Positions 1 to 6,621 of a stretch of 7,369 bases of DNA are shown in pieces. The notes under the pieces were generated by a model, which saw only the letters and a list, made by a program, of their open reading frames with translations, was not told the DNA's origin and made no database searches. Location of the stretch: assembly GCA_035302405.1 (NCBI GenBank), contig DATGSR010000226.1, positions 1-7,369 on the forward strand, read 5' to 3'. Made by a program: the position numbers and the translations under genes. How positions within the stretch are numbered: position 1 is the stretch's first letter; every line of letters starts with the position of its first letter. Source of the DNA: CALKWS01 sp035302405 (lineage in GTDB: Bacteria > Actinomycetota > Actinomycetes > Actinomycetales > Beutenbergiaceae).

Positions 1-56
1 CGAGGAAGACAGCCGCCTACACCGGTGACCTTCTGCGATCGGGGGCGATGACGTGA
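1..56 (+). CDS. C-terminal end of an upstream gene, possibly tape measure protein (partial)
   Basis: Reading from base 3, the frame stays open for 17 codons (RKTAAYTGDLLRSGAMT) and stops at TGA 54-56. That stop overlaps the GTG start at 53 as GTGA, the usual four-base overlap of coupled phage genes. A second frame reading from base 1 also stops here, at TGA 49-51, so the frame choice rests on the coupling pattern. In siphovirus tail modules the gene before the Dit is normally the tape measure protein, so that is the likely identity. This is inference from gene order only; the few residues visible carry no diagnostic motif. Confidence 0.4.
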   Translation, partial: RKTAAYTGDLLRSGAMT

Positions 57-2080
57 CGGCTGTTGTTTTGACTGCCCCGGATGAGGGGCCTCCTGTTGTT
101 GGCCCGCCGGTTGATACTGGCATCTGGCAGCGCACCCGGCACCTGCTGATCATGCCTGATGGGACCGAGTGGGAGGTGTCGGCGCCGCGTACTGGTGTGT
201 TCCTGACGCGGGACGGCATCACGGGGATGGATGACCCGCAGTGGGACATCTTCACTAGCGATTCTCCGGTGCTGCACGGGTCCCGGTTCCATGGGTACCG
301 CGCCCCGGAGCGTGAGGTGGTGCTGCCGATCTACCTGTACCACGACGGCGGGTCGGCGGCCTGGACTGCCCGATACAGGGCGTTCAAGGCGTGGCTGTCG
401 CCGCGGCACGTGATCCAGTGGCGGGTGGAGCACCCCGAGTCTGGTGAGGGCCGCACGCTGCACATGCGGTACGTGGACTCGGGTAACCCGACCGCGACTC
501 TGGACCACCGTCAGCGCGGGTGGAAGCTGATGAACCTGCATTTCGTGGCTGATGAGCGCCCGTTCTGGGAGGGTGACGCGATCTCCCGGTCGTGGCGGCA
601 GGCGGAGCCGGTGGACTTCTTCGACCCGGACGGCAGCCCGCCGTTCCATGTGTCGCAGTCGGCGCTGCTGGGTGAGGCGACGGTGCATAACCCTAGCGAT
701 GAGCCGGTGTGGCCGGTGTGGACGGCTGATGATGGCGACTTCGACAGTGTGACTGTGGGTGTGGATGGGCGCGTGGTCCAGGCGCCGATTGAGGTGCGTC
801 AACCTCAGCCGGTGGATGTGGCCGTGAATGGTGACGGCAGCAGCACGGATGGCCGGTCGGTGGTGGGTGAGAACCTGGCGCGTAACCCACGCGGGCGGAA
901 CAACGAGCGTCAGACGTTGGTTCAGAACCTGGTCACTAACCCCCGCGGCCGCCCCACTGACACTGAAGCCGAGGTTGACCCGCTCGCACCAGTCGGGTGG
1001 GACGGCCCCGGCATCTGGTGGTCCGCCGAGCATGACGCTGTGCACGTGCCAGCCGGGGCGAGTGTGAACCTGCCCACCGAGGCACTAGACCAGACCTCGA
1101 CACTCGCAGTGTTCGATGCTGAGACCGAGAACGCCTCCTACCACACGGTCACCGCCCCGGTGACACTGCCTCCCGCAGATGAGGACCGGTACGTGCGGGT
1201 CATGGTCACCCCCGGCGCCTACGACGGCCCGTACGTGGACGGGGACGCCGACCCGGAGCTGGAGACGGTGGTGGCTTGGACTGGTGAGCCGCACGAGTCG
1301 GCCACTGAGGTCACCGCACTGCACCCGGCCGGGTGGTCTGAGGGCGTGCGCTACAGCGAGGATGAGGACGCGGTGTACGTGCCTGAGGGCGTGGCCGCCG
1401 AGCCGGGCAGTGAGCCCGCTGAGGGCGGCACGCTGGTGGTGCGTGATCTGACCGCTGGCACGATCACCCGGCAGCCGATCAACGGCACCCCGCGCCTGCC
1501 AGCGGCGAGTCATGGCCGGTATGTGCGGGTGATGACCACCACGCAGGCCCTGTACCGGGGCGCCTACATCGATGCTCACACCGGGCACGCCGACGATGAG
1601 GATCTGACCGTGGAGTGGGCCGGGGACGAGGGTGAGTCCGGTTTCCAGCTGACGGCGCCGCGCCCGGAGCACTGGGACGGTGAGGGCATCTACTACAGCC
1701 AGTCTAGGCAGGCGGTGTTTGTGCCCGCGCTGGTGGAGGTGGGTGTGCAGGCCACCGGCGCTGGTGAGTTGGTGGTGGACGCCCCCGGCGGGGTGTACCG
1801 CACGCCGTTTGAGGGCGTGATCCCGGCTGCGACCAGCGACCGATACCTAAAGTTCGAGGTGTGGCAGCCCACCGGTGAGCCGCTGGTGCTGACCCTGGAC
1901 TCCCGGCCCGGCCCACGGGGCAAGTCTGCGTATCTGAACGAGCAGCGCCGCACCCCGGATTTGACGCGCCGGGAGTGGGCGCCGATCCCGCCCGGCGAGG
2001 CCGTGCCGGTGACGCTGGAGATGGTCGGCGATGGCCGGGTGACTTGCACCATCACACCGTTGTATTCGGAGGCGTACTGA
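53..2080 (+). CDS. Dit-like distal tail protein with a large triplicate insertion
   Basis: This 675-residue protein looks like a distal tail (Dit) protein, which forms the ring joining the tail tube to the tip. Residues ~25-190 have the feel of a Sipho_tail N-terminal domain, with a 'RHLLIMPDGTEWEV' start, a strand-rich core and a 'FVADERPFWEGD' segment. Residues ~205-260 begin a second beta domain (GEATVHNPSDEPVWPVW). The end of that domain seems to reappear only at ~640-675 (WAPIPPGEAVPVTLEM, then a terminal strand). The ~370 residues between hold two NPRGR motifs (274-300) and three diverged repeats (~311-411, 423-524, 536-618). Ordinary Dits are roughly 250-300 residues, so this resembles the 'evolved' Dits of some Gram-positive phages, which carry carbohydrate-binding insertions. 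The GTG start lies 7 bases after a GGGGG stretch (41-45) and overlaps the previous stop. The next gene starts on this gene's stop. The tail role is fairly sure; glycan binding by the repeats is inference. Confidence 0.8.
   Translation: MTAVVLTAPDEGPPVVGPPVDTGIWQRTRHLLIMPDGTEWEVSAPRTGVFLTRDGITGMDDPQWDIFTSDSPVLHGSRFHGYRAPEREVVLPIYLYHDGGSAAWTARYRAFKAWLSPRHVIQWRVEHPESGEGRTLHMRYVDSGNPTATLDHRQRGWKLMNLHFVADERPFWEGDAISRSWRQAEPVDFFDPDGSPPFHVSQSALLGEATVHNPSDEPVWPVWTADDGDFDSVTVGVDGRVVQAPIEVRQPQPVDVAVNGDGSSTDGRSVVGENLARNPRGRNNERQTLVQNLVTNPRGRPTDTEAEVDPLAPVGWDGPGIWWSAEHDAVHVPAGASVNLPTEALDQTSTLAVFDAETENASYHTVTAPVTLPPADEDRYVRVMVTPGAYDGPYVDGDADPELETVVAWTGEPHESATEVTALHPAGWSEGVRYSEDEDAVYVPEGVAAEPGSEPAEGGTLVVRDLTAGTITRQPINGTPRLPAASHGRYVRVMTTTQALYRGAYIDAHTGHADDEDLTVEWAGDEGESGFQLTAPRPEHWDGEGIYYSQSRQAVFVPALVEVGVQATGAGELVVDAPGGVYRTPFEGVIPAATSDRYLKFEVWQPTGEPLVLTLDSRPGPRGKSAYLNEQRRTPDLTRREWAPIPPGEAVPVTLEMVGDGRVTCTITPLYSEAY
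872..952 (+). repeat. Short duplicated NLxxNPRGR motif in the Dit-like gene
   Basis: Bases 872-898 encode NLARNPRGR (residues 274-282) and 926-952 encode NLVTNPRGR (residues 292-300). The DNA is also similar, with a shared AACCTGG start and a TAACCC-CGCGG core. 'NL..NP' motifs commonly open a beta-sandwich module in actinophage minor tail proteins, so the first copy may mark a lost module and the second the entry to the repeat array. That reading is inference; the duplication itself is seen directly. Confidence 0.7.
983..1906 (+). repeat. Three diverged ~112-residue protein repeats inside the Dit-like gene
   Basis: Repeat 1 is residues ~311-411, repeat 2 is ~423-524 and repeat 3 is ~536-618. 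Each opens with a W (W316, W428, W541; spacing 112 and 113) inside a pattern GW/HW..G(I/V)xx(Y/W)S......AVxVP: DAVHVPAG, DAVYVPEG and QAVFVPAL. Each continues to LPPADEDRYVRVMV, LPAASHGRYVRVMT or IPAATSDRYLKFEV. Repeats 1 and 2 then share a YxGxYxD hairpin (YDGPYVDG, YRGAYIDA) and a closing VxWxG; repeat 3 lacks the hairpin and ends LVLTLDS. The alternating hydrophobic pattern suggests beta-sandwich domains of the kind often used for glycan contact. The DNA copies are well diverged, so the duplication is not recent. Confidence 0.8.
2068..2072 (+). promoter_or_regulatory. Ribosome binding site for the Gp37-like gene
   Basis: GGAGG lies 7 bases before ATG 2080 and inside the end of the previous gene. 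The frame is open further upstream (from 1975), but this strong site, together with the TGATG stop/start overlap, fixes 2080 as the start. Confidence 0.85.
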
Positions 2081-3219
2081 TGCTGTCGCGGGTGCACCTG
2101 GAGGTTTACGACCGCGAGTTCGCCTACCAGGGGCACATTGACGCGCCCGCGACGCTGACCGCCACCCGCCGCCACCTGACCGGCACCAGCACGGCAGAAT
2201 TCACGATGGACGGCACCGGGGACGTACGTGACGCCCTGACCGGCGACGGCGCGGTCGTGGTCGTGGTCCTGGACGATGAACCGTTCCTGGCTGGCTGGGT
2301 GGCTTCCGATGCTGGGGATACCACACCGGGCGGGCCGCTGACCTATGAGCTGGTCGGCTTGGACTCGCTGCTGTGGGACATCCTCGGCTGGCCCGTCCCG
2401 GCCAACGGCTTGGACAGCCAGAACGTGGGCTATTGGCGCGAGTCTGGCCCGGCGGAGACGGTGCTGAAAGCCGCTGTGCAGCAGAACGCTGACCGGCTCG
2501 GGCTGCCGGTCACGGTCGCACCTGACCAGGGGCGCGGCGGCGATGTGCAGGTGCAACTGCGGTTCCACCCGCTGATCGACCGGCTCCAACCGAAACTGAT
2601 CGCTGCCGGTGTTGGCGTCACCGTGGACCTGGTCGAGGGCCAGGGCCTGGTGGTGGACTGCTACGAGGTCACCGAGCACGAGATCCCGCTGGATGCCGAG
2701 TCCGGGGTGCTGACCGGTGGCACGTGGAAGCGCACCAAGCCCACGATCACCCGTGTGGTGGCCGGGTCCCAGGGTGAGGCTGAGGCCCGCCAATTCTGGG
2801 GGCCGACCGTGGCCGACTGGGAGAGCAACAGCCCGCGTGTCATCGAGCATTTCATCGACGCCCGCGACGTGTCCGACGATGAGGACGACGACGGGGACGC
2901 TGAGGCCGAGACTCAGGACCGCATGGATGAGGCCATCGCCGACGGCGCCGAGGTTTACGACCTGGCCCTGGAGCTGGAGGCCACGGACGAATTCGCCTAC
3001 GGGCTGCACTGGCAACCGGGCGACATCGTGCCACTGGCCCCGCGCCCGGATGTGACGATCCCCGCCCAGATCGCCGCAGCGGAGCTGACTATCGACGGGG
3101 GTGTTCGGGTGCGCCCCGTGGTGGGGTCTGGCGATGACCCGCTGGCCCAAGCGCTGGGGCCGCTGATTAAGCAGGTACGGGCCTTGAGTCGGGCCAGGAG
3201 AAACGAGGCAGTGAGGTAA
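2080..3219 (+). CDS. Gp37-like baseplate/tail-hub protein
   Basis: This 379-residue protein fits the 'Siphovirus ReqiPepy6 Gp37-like' family, found after the Dit gene in many actinobacterial siphoviruses and thought to act as the hub (Tal-like) of the tail tip. Features I recognise are an N-terminal strand-rich part, a 'YELVGLDSLLWDILGWPVP' segment (89-107), a PAETVLKAAVQQNADRLG helix (124-141), a middle domain with GVGVTVDLVEGQGLVVD (177-193), and the 'RVIEHFIDARD' motif at 253-263. After these comes a 'YGLHWQPGDIV' strand pair (307-317). Its length suits the family. A very acidic stretch (263-277, SDDEDDDGDAEAE) sits just after the RD motif. The C-terminus (360-379) is a basic helix with four arginines. 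It starts on the stop of the Dit-like gene and ends two bases before the next start, so the genes are probably translated together. No peptidase or glycosidase signature is visible. Confidence 0.8.
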   Translation: MLSRVHLEVYDREFAYQGHIDAPATLTATRRHLTGTSTAEFTMDGTGDVRDALTGDGAVVVVVLDDEPFLAGWVASDAGDTTPGGPLTYELVGLDSLLWDILGWPVPANGLDSQNVGYWRESGPAETVLKAAVQQNADRLGLPVTVAPDQGRGGDVQVQLRFHPLIDRLQPKLIAAGVGVTVDLVEGQGLVVDCYEVTEHEIPLDAESGVLTGGTWKRTKPTITRVVAGSQGEAEARQFWGPTVADWESNSPRVIEHFIDARDVSDDEDDDGDAEAETQDRMDEAIADGAEVYDLALELEATDEFAYGLHWQPGDIVPLAPRPDVTIPAQIAAAELTIDGGVRVRPVVGSGDDPLAQALGPLIKQVRALSRARRNEAVR

Positions 3220-3221
3220 CT

Positions 3222-4163
3222 ATGGCGATCATCAGCGCAGGGTATCCGCGCATCTCCCCCGACCGGCCAGCGTCCATTGACGCGATCCAGTGGGCGCGTA
3301 TGGCTTCCCACTTGGGCGCTGAGTACTGGGTTGGTGGCACCACGGATTGGGCTGTGCGACCAGTGAGCGGCGCGGACCGGACTGTGACCGTAGGTGTCGG
3401 CACCGGTGGTGGGCATGGCGTGCAGGATGAGGTCACCGAACCTGAACCGGTCCAGTTCGAGCCGCTGAACAGTGGTACCCGGTGGGACACTGTTGTGGCC
3501 CGCCGCGACTGGGCCAACGCTGAGACCACGTTCGTCGCGTTGCGTGGCGGGACCGCACGTGCCATCGCCTCCCGCGCCACCGAACCTGGCGCCGTCGATG
3601 AGCAACCGGTGGCCCTGTGTCAGCTGCAATCGGTGACCGGTGGCACCCGGATCGGGACCATTGACCACCTATCCCCACGGGTGAGCCCCGGCGGGATGAT
3701 CGTCCACCACCCCGAATCTTTGGCGTTCCTGACCAAACCTGGCGCCAAGGTGTACGTGGTCAGTGAGGGCCGGGAGTACCACCGGGTACTGACCAGCCAG
3801 GGTGTGGGCACCTGGCGGGAGGTCCCCACTGAGGACTCCGGGCAGGTCAACCCCCGCAACGGGTACCAGCGTGACCTGGTGTGGTGGCGCACCGGCCAGT
3901 CACTGAACGTGCGCGCCAGGCCCTACCACCCATCCACACCCATCCAGCGGCAACTGTTGATGTATGTGCTGCCGTCCGCTATTCGCCCACCGGTGCAGAT
4001 CGAGACCACCGGCCTCGCCAGCTTCCAGGACCACGACCGGTCCCGGATTTTCCCGGTGGTGTTTGAGACGAACGGCAATGTGCGCCTGTACGCCACCGCC
4101 GAGTCCGGGACGTTGCCGCAGGGCGTGAGCGTGCACTTCCAGACCGGTTGGAACCTCTACTAA
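3222..4163 (+). CDS. Minor tail protein
   Basis: This 313-residue protein resembles actinophage minor tail proteins of the baseplate periphery. Residues 1-80 are a conserved-looking N-terminus that would attach to the tail tip. Residues 84-97 (SGTRWDTVVARRDW) followed by TTFVALRGG and an 'AVDEQPVALCQLQ' segment (124-136) form the strand pattern I associate with this group. Residues ~160-205 (MIVHHPESLAFL... VYVVSEGREYHRVL... WREV) look like the short wall-side module that follows in relatives. The C-terminal ~100 residues (LLMYVLPSAIRPP, then GNVRLYATAESGTLPQGVSV) look like a small beta-rich head. No catalytic motif is seen. GAGG (3213-3216) lies 5 bases before the ATG, overlapping the end of the previous gene. 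The gene stops 8 bases before the fibre gene. A tail role is supported by order and pattern; the binding partner is unknown. Confidence 0.72.
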   Translation: MAIISAGYPRISPDRPASIDAIQWARMASHLGAEYWVGGTTDWAVRPVSGADRTVTVGVGTGGGHGVQDEVTEPEPVQFEPLNSGTRWDTVVARRDWANAETTFVALRGGTARAIASRATEPGAVDEQPVALCQLQSVTGGTRIGTIDHLSPRVSPGGMIVHHPESLAFLTKPGAKVYVVSEGREYHRVLTSQGVGTWREVPTEDSGQVNPRNGYQRDLVWWRTGQSLNVRARPYHPSTPIQRQLLMYVLPSAIRPPVQIETTGLASFQDHDRSRIFPVVFETNGNVRLYATAESGTLPQGVSVHFQTGWNLY

Positions 4164-4167
4164 GGAG
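4162..4167 (+). promoter_or_regulatory. Ribosome binding site for the fibre gene
   Basis: AAGGAG, beginning within the stop codon of the previous gene, lies 4 bases before ATG 4172. It decides against the upstream in-frame TTG at 4148, which would overlap the previous gene and has no such site. Confidence 0.85.
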
Positions 4168-4171
4168 CACC

Positions 4172-5392
4172 ATGGCTGTCCAGTATTTCCCGATGGTGGC
4201 CCGACTGGCCGATGGCACGTTTGAGCCGTCTCTGCCTGGTCAGGGTGGGACCGTGGTGCATGTGGGCACCGCCGACCCGGCCGAGATCAGCGAGGACGCT
4301 GCCGGGGAGCAGGTGATCCCTGCCTCACGCCTGGAGGTCGGCACCGATGCACCCCTGGTGCCCGGGTTCTTCTCCCTGGATGATTCCCACTACTTGGACT
4401 GGTTGGCTGACAACGGGCTGCGGGTGCCCCTGTTCTCCCCGGAGGGCTCCGCCCAGGCTGCGCAAGCCGCGCAGGAGGCCGTGGAGTCCCTGCGGGCTGA
4501 GACCCAGAACTTCATCAACACTGGTGGCCGCATCCACATTCTCGGCACCCTGGATGACGCCGGTGAACTTCCCGGCGAGCCGGCCAACCCAGAAGACGCT
4601 TGGCTCATCGACGGTGACATCTGGGTGCACACCGCCGCTGATGGGTGGACCAACGCGGGCCGCATCCAAGGCCCCAAGGGCGAGACTGGGGACAGTGGCA
4701 TCACGTGGGACGAACTGGACCACCCGGATGTTTTTCCCCCGGAGGCGCACCACCACCCGGCCGGGGACATCACCGGCACCCTGGACGCCGCCCGCATCCC
4801 CGCACTGCCCTACCGGGGCTCCAACTGGACCCCGACCGCCGACCAGGTCCAGGGCCTCGATGAGCATGTAGGTGGCCTGTCCTCAGTGGTGCGCCTCGAT
4901 GAGGTCGAACTGACCGGCAGCTCCGAACAGGGCACGAACCTGACCATCCCCACCGCGCTGCGGGGGGCTTTCGACCACTACACCATCACGCTCATGGCCG
5001 GGGCGGAGGTAGCAGGAGACCTCCGCCGCGTCTGTGTCCACATCAACGGAGACCAGGAAGAGAACTACCGCTTTGTCAGCAGGGCCTGGGCCAGAGACCT
5101 AATCACCAATATAATCGGGTCCATCACGACCATCCCAGCAACCGCTTTCACCGGGAACTTCCTCGGCGGCTCAGCCACCATCACCCTAATTCCTCACACC
5201 GGGGCGGACATGGTCTCTTGGCACGCCTATGGCACCGGGAACATGGGGGGCAACCCTGCCGAAATGTTCACATTCCTCACAGGCGGGCGCTACTCAGGAC
5301 CGACCCAGGAAATCACCCACTTCCAGATCGCCACTAGCCAAGCCTCGCAGTGGCGCCCCGGTTCCACCGCCACCCTGTGGGGCTACAGATGA
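4172..5392 (+). CDS. Modular tail fibre / receptor-binding protein
   Basis: This 406-residue protein has the layered build of a trimeric tail fibre. Residues 1-90 form an N-terminal attachment domain (MAVQYFPMVARLADGTFEPS...). Residues 92-115 are an Ala/Gln/Glu-rich coiled coil. Residues 118-166 form a small module (GTLDDAGELPG..NPEDAWLIDGDIWVHT..GWTNAGRIQ) that is common in phage fibres. GPKGETGDSG (167-176) is a short collagen-like stretch. EAHHHPAGDITGTLDAARIP (191-210) holds three adjacent histidines; similar His motifs in fibres can bind metal at the trimer axis. Residues ~241-406 form a beta-rich C-terminal head that ends 'TATLWGYR' and contains 'VHINGDQEENYRFVS', a pattern found in phage head/tip domains. 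The C-terminal half carries a cluster of codons rare in this window. The last bases overlap a possible ATG of the next gene. Host recognition is inferred; the receptor is unknown. Confidence 0.78.
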   Translation: MAVQYFPMVARLADGTFEPSLPGQGGTVVHVGTADPAEISEDAAGEQVIPASRLEVGTDAPLVPGFFSLDDSHYLDWLADNGLRVPLFSPEGSAQAAQAAQEAVESLRAETQNFINTGGRIHILGTLDDAGELPGEPANPEDAWLIDGDIWVHTAADGWTNAGRIQGPKGETGDSGITWDELDHPDVFPPEAHHHPAGDITGTLDAARIPALPYRGSNWTPTADQVQGLDEHVGGLSSVVRLDEVELTGSSEQGTNLTIPTALRGAFDHYTITLMAGAEVAGDLRRVCVHINGDQEENYRFVSRAWARDLITNIIGSITTIPATAFTGNFLGGSATITLIPHTGADMVSWHAYGTGNMGGNPAEMFTFLTGGRYSGPTQEITHFQIATSQASQWRPGSTATLWGYR

Positions 5393-5394
5393 AC

Positions 5395-5398
5395 GGAG
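5395..5398 (+). promoter_or_regulatory. Ribosome binding site deciding the start of the CBM-like gene
   Basis: GGAG lies 5 bases before ATG 5404. An in-frame ATG at 5389, overlapping the previous stop as ATGA, would add five residues but has only a weak GTGGGG upstream. I prefer 5404, though 5389 is not excluded. Confidence 0.7.
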
Positions 5399-5403
5399 AA
5401 GTC

Positions 5404-5862
5404 ATGCCTGACCTGGTAACTATGCCGTTTGGTGAACTGGAACGGCTCGCGGAGGCCGTCCAGGAAGAACTCGACCGCCGCCGCCGGCTGAATTCCATTC
5501 CAGAAGCCGTCGCGCAGATGAACGCCACCTACGAACAGGCCCAGGAAACCGCCGACGCTGTCCCGTTCGACCCCGTGCCCCACTTCGGCCACGGCCCCGG
5601 CACCACCGTGACCTGGGACGGCGAGGAATGGAAGAACATCTCCGGCGCGTGGCTCACCGTGTCACCGGCGGACTATCCACTGGGGTGGTCCCAGCAGTCC
5701 GGCCTGCCCGACGACGTGCCCCAGTGGGAACCAGGTATCGACGTGACCGCCGGGGACCTGTACGAGTATCAGGGCACCGTGTACCGCGTAATCCAGGACC
5801 ATGCCACACAAGAGGGCTGGACCCCTGATGCCGTGCCCGCGCTCTACACACCCCAAGGGTGA
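5404..5862 (+). CDS. Small protein with helical N-terminus and chitin-binding-like (CBM5/12-type) module
   Basis: This 152-residue protein has two parts. Residues 8-52 are a charged helix, likely coiled coil (FGELERLAEAVQEELDRRRR, then EAVAQMNATYEQAQETADA). After a Gly/Pro-rich linker and a W-rich middle (W71, W76, W83, W95), residues ~106-150 match the shape of a CBM5/12 chitin-binding-like domain. That shape is W108-E-P-G, then AGDLYEYQGTVYRVIQDH, then GW139-TP, ending PALY148TP. The spaced aromatics (W108, Y120/Y122, Y127, W139, Y148) are the usual sugar-stacking set. In phages such modules occur on tail-tip proteins and some lysins. Its place between the fibre and the lysis genes suits an accessory virion protein that contacts the wall or surface glycan, or a fibre partner held by the coiled coil. 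Phage chitin is not implied; these modules can bind other GlcNAc-containing glycans. Confidence 0.65.
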   Translation: MPDLVTMPFGELERLAEAVQEELDRRRRLNSIPEAVAQMNATYEQAQETADAVPFDPVPHFGHGPGTTVTWDGEEWKNISGAWLTVSPADYPLGWSQQSGLPDDVPQWEPGIDVTAGDLYEYQGTVYRVIQDHATQEGWTPDAVPALYTPQG

Positions 5863-5865
5863 CCC

Positions 5866-6324
5866 GTGTCTAACGGCCACCGCCCCCGCCGGGTAGCGCG
5901 CCTGTTCGCGTCCATCGCAGGCACCCTCGCCGGGCTGTTCTTCATCATCTTCCCGCCGATGAGCTCCACCCAACTACTAGAGGCATCCTGGCCCGCCCGC
6001 ACCTGGGGCGCCTTCTTCCTCGCCGGCGGCATCGTGTCCGCCGTGGCCTGGTGGCGGCGCAACCTCACCGTGGACCTGCTCGGCCTCACCTGCCTCGCCG
6101 CAGGCACATTCACCCTCACCGGCAACCAGCTGATGCTGATGCTGGAGCACCCCATCACCTACACCCGAGGCGGCGGCACCGTTGTCCTCGCGGTGCTACT
6201 GGGTTTCCTGGTCGCTCGCCTACAGGACGTCTACCAAGACAGCAAGGAGGCCCAGGCTGCCCAAGACGCCCTAGCCGAAGCACGATCTGACGGGGGCGAG
6301 GCCGGTGAGCGGAAACGCAATTGA
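5866..6324 (+). CDS. Four-helix membrane protein, candidate holin
   Basis: This 152-residue protein has a basic N-terminus (RPRRVAR) and four likely membrane segments: ~13-30 (LFASIAGTLAGLFFIIFP), 46-62 (TWGAFFLAGGIVSAVAW), 70-92 (a long Leu-rich stretch) and 104-118 (GTVVLAVLLGFLVAR). They are followed by a charged, mostly helical tail (120-152). Small membrane proteins of this kind sit beside the endolysin in many actinophages and are usually taken as holins or their partners. The GTG start is three bases after the previous stop, with AAGGG (5855-5859) six bases upstream. The frame runs 20 bases into the next gene. No motif proves pore formation; the holin role rests on membrane topology and position. 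Confidence 0.65.
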   Translation: MSNGHRPRRVARLFASIAGTLAGLFFIIFPPMSSTQLLEASWPARTWGAFFLAGGIVSAVAWWRRNLTVDLLGLTCLAAGTFTLTGNQLMLMLEHPITYTRGGGTVVLAVLLGFLVARLQDVYQDSKEAQAAQDALAEARSDGGEAGERKRN

Positions 6325-6604
6325 GATCATCATGGTCGTCCTCGGCGGGGCCGGGGTCGCCATCATCACCGCCGTCGGCAAGCTCATCAAAGACGCCCGC
6401 GACGGCCGAACCGCCAAAGAAGAATCCACCCTGTCGCAGTGGAAGGAGATCGCCGCCGAGCACGAGCGGACAGCCGAGCGGGCCTGGGGCATCGTCGCCG
6501 CCTACAGGCGCTGGTATCCGCGCCTGTGGGCGGCCTACGTCGGCGCCACGAACGACCGGGACACCTTCCCCACCGACCCCACCCACCAGGACGAGAACGC
6601 CTGA
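6305..6604 (+). CDS. Single-helix membrane protein, candidate holin or lysis partner
   Basis: This 99-residue protein has one N-terminal membrane segment (~5-27, AIEIIMVVLGGAGVAIITAV) after a very short outer tail. Next comes a charged helix (29-58, with KLIKDARDGRTAKEE and KEIAAEHERTAER), an aromatic/Arg patch (AYRRWYPRLWAAYVG, 66-80) and an acidic end. One-helix proteins with a soluble coiled-coil tail are common second members of phage lysis cassettes, acting as holin, antiholin or spanin-like partner. Which of these applies here cannot be told from sequence. The GTG start lies inside the end of the previous gene (20-base overlap), with GAGG (6298-6301) three bases upstream, so coupled translation is likely. 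A terminator begins 18 bases after the stop. Confidence 0.65.
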   Translation: MSGNAIEIIMVVLGGAGVAIITAVGKLIKDARDGRTAKEESTLSQWKEIAAEHERTAERAWGIVAAYRRWYPRLWAAYVGATNDRDTFPTDPTHQDENA

Positions 6605-6621
6605 CCCGTCCGCCACCACTG

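Noticed and set aside
17..1045. Long open frame of 342 codons on the minus strand
   Set aside because: It lies opposite the Dit-like gene, has no ribosome site I can see, and its Arg/His/Pro-rich product is typical of the antisense of GC-rich coding DNA.
2251..2270. Short GTCGTG-type tandem giving a run of valines in the Gp37-like protein
   Set aside because: It is only a few copies long and fits a normal beta strand; no sign of a phase-variable tract.
1693..3150. Open frame of 485 codons on the minus strand
   Set aside because: It spans the end of one tail gene and most of the next in antisense, with a low-complexity His/Arg/Gly-rich product and no recognisable domain; an effect of codon bias.
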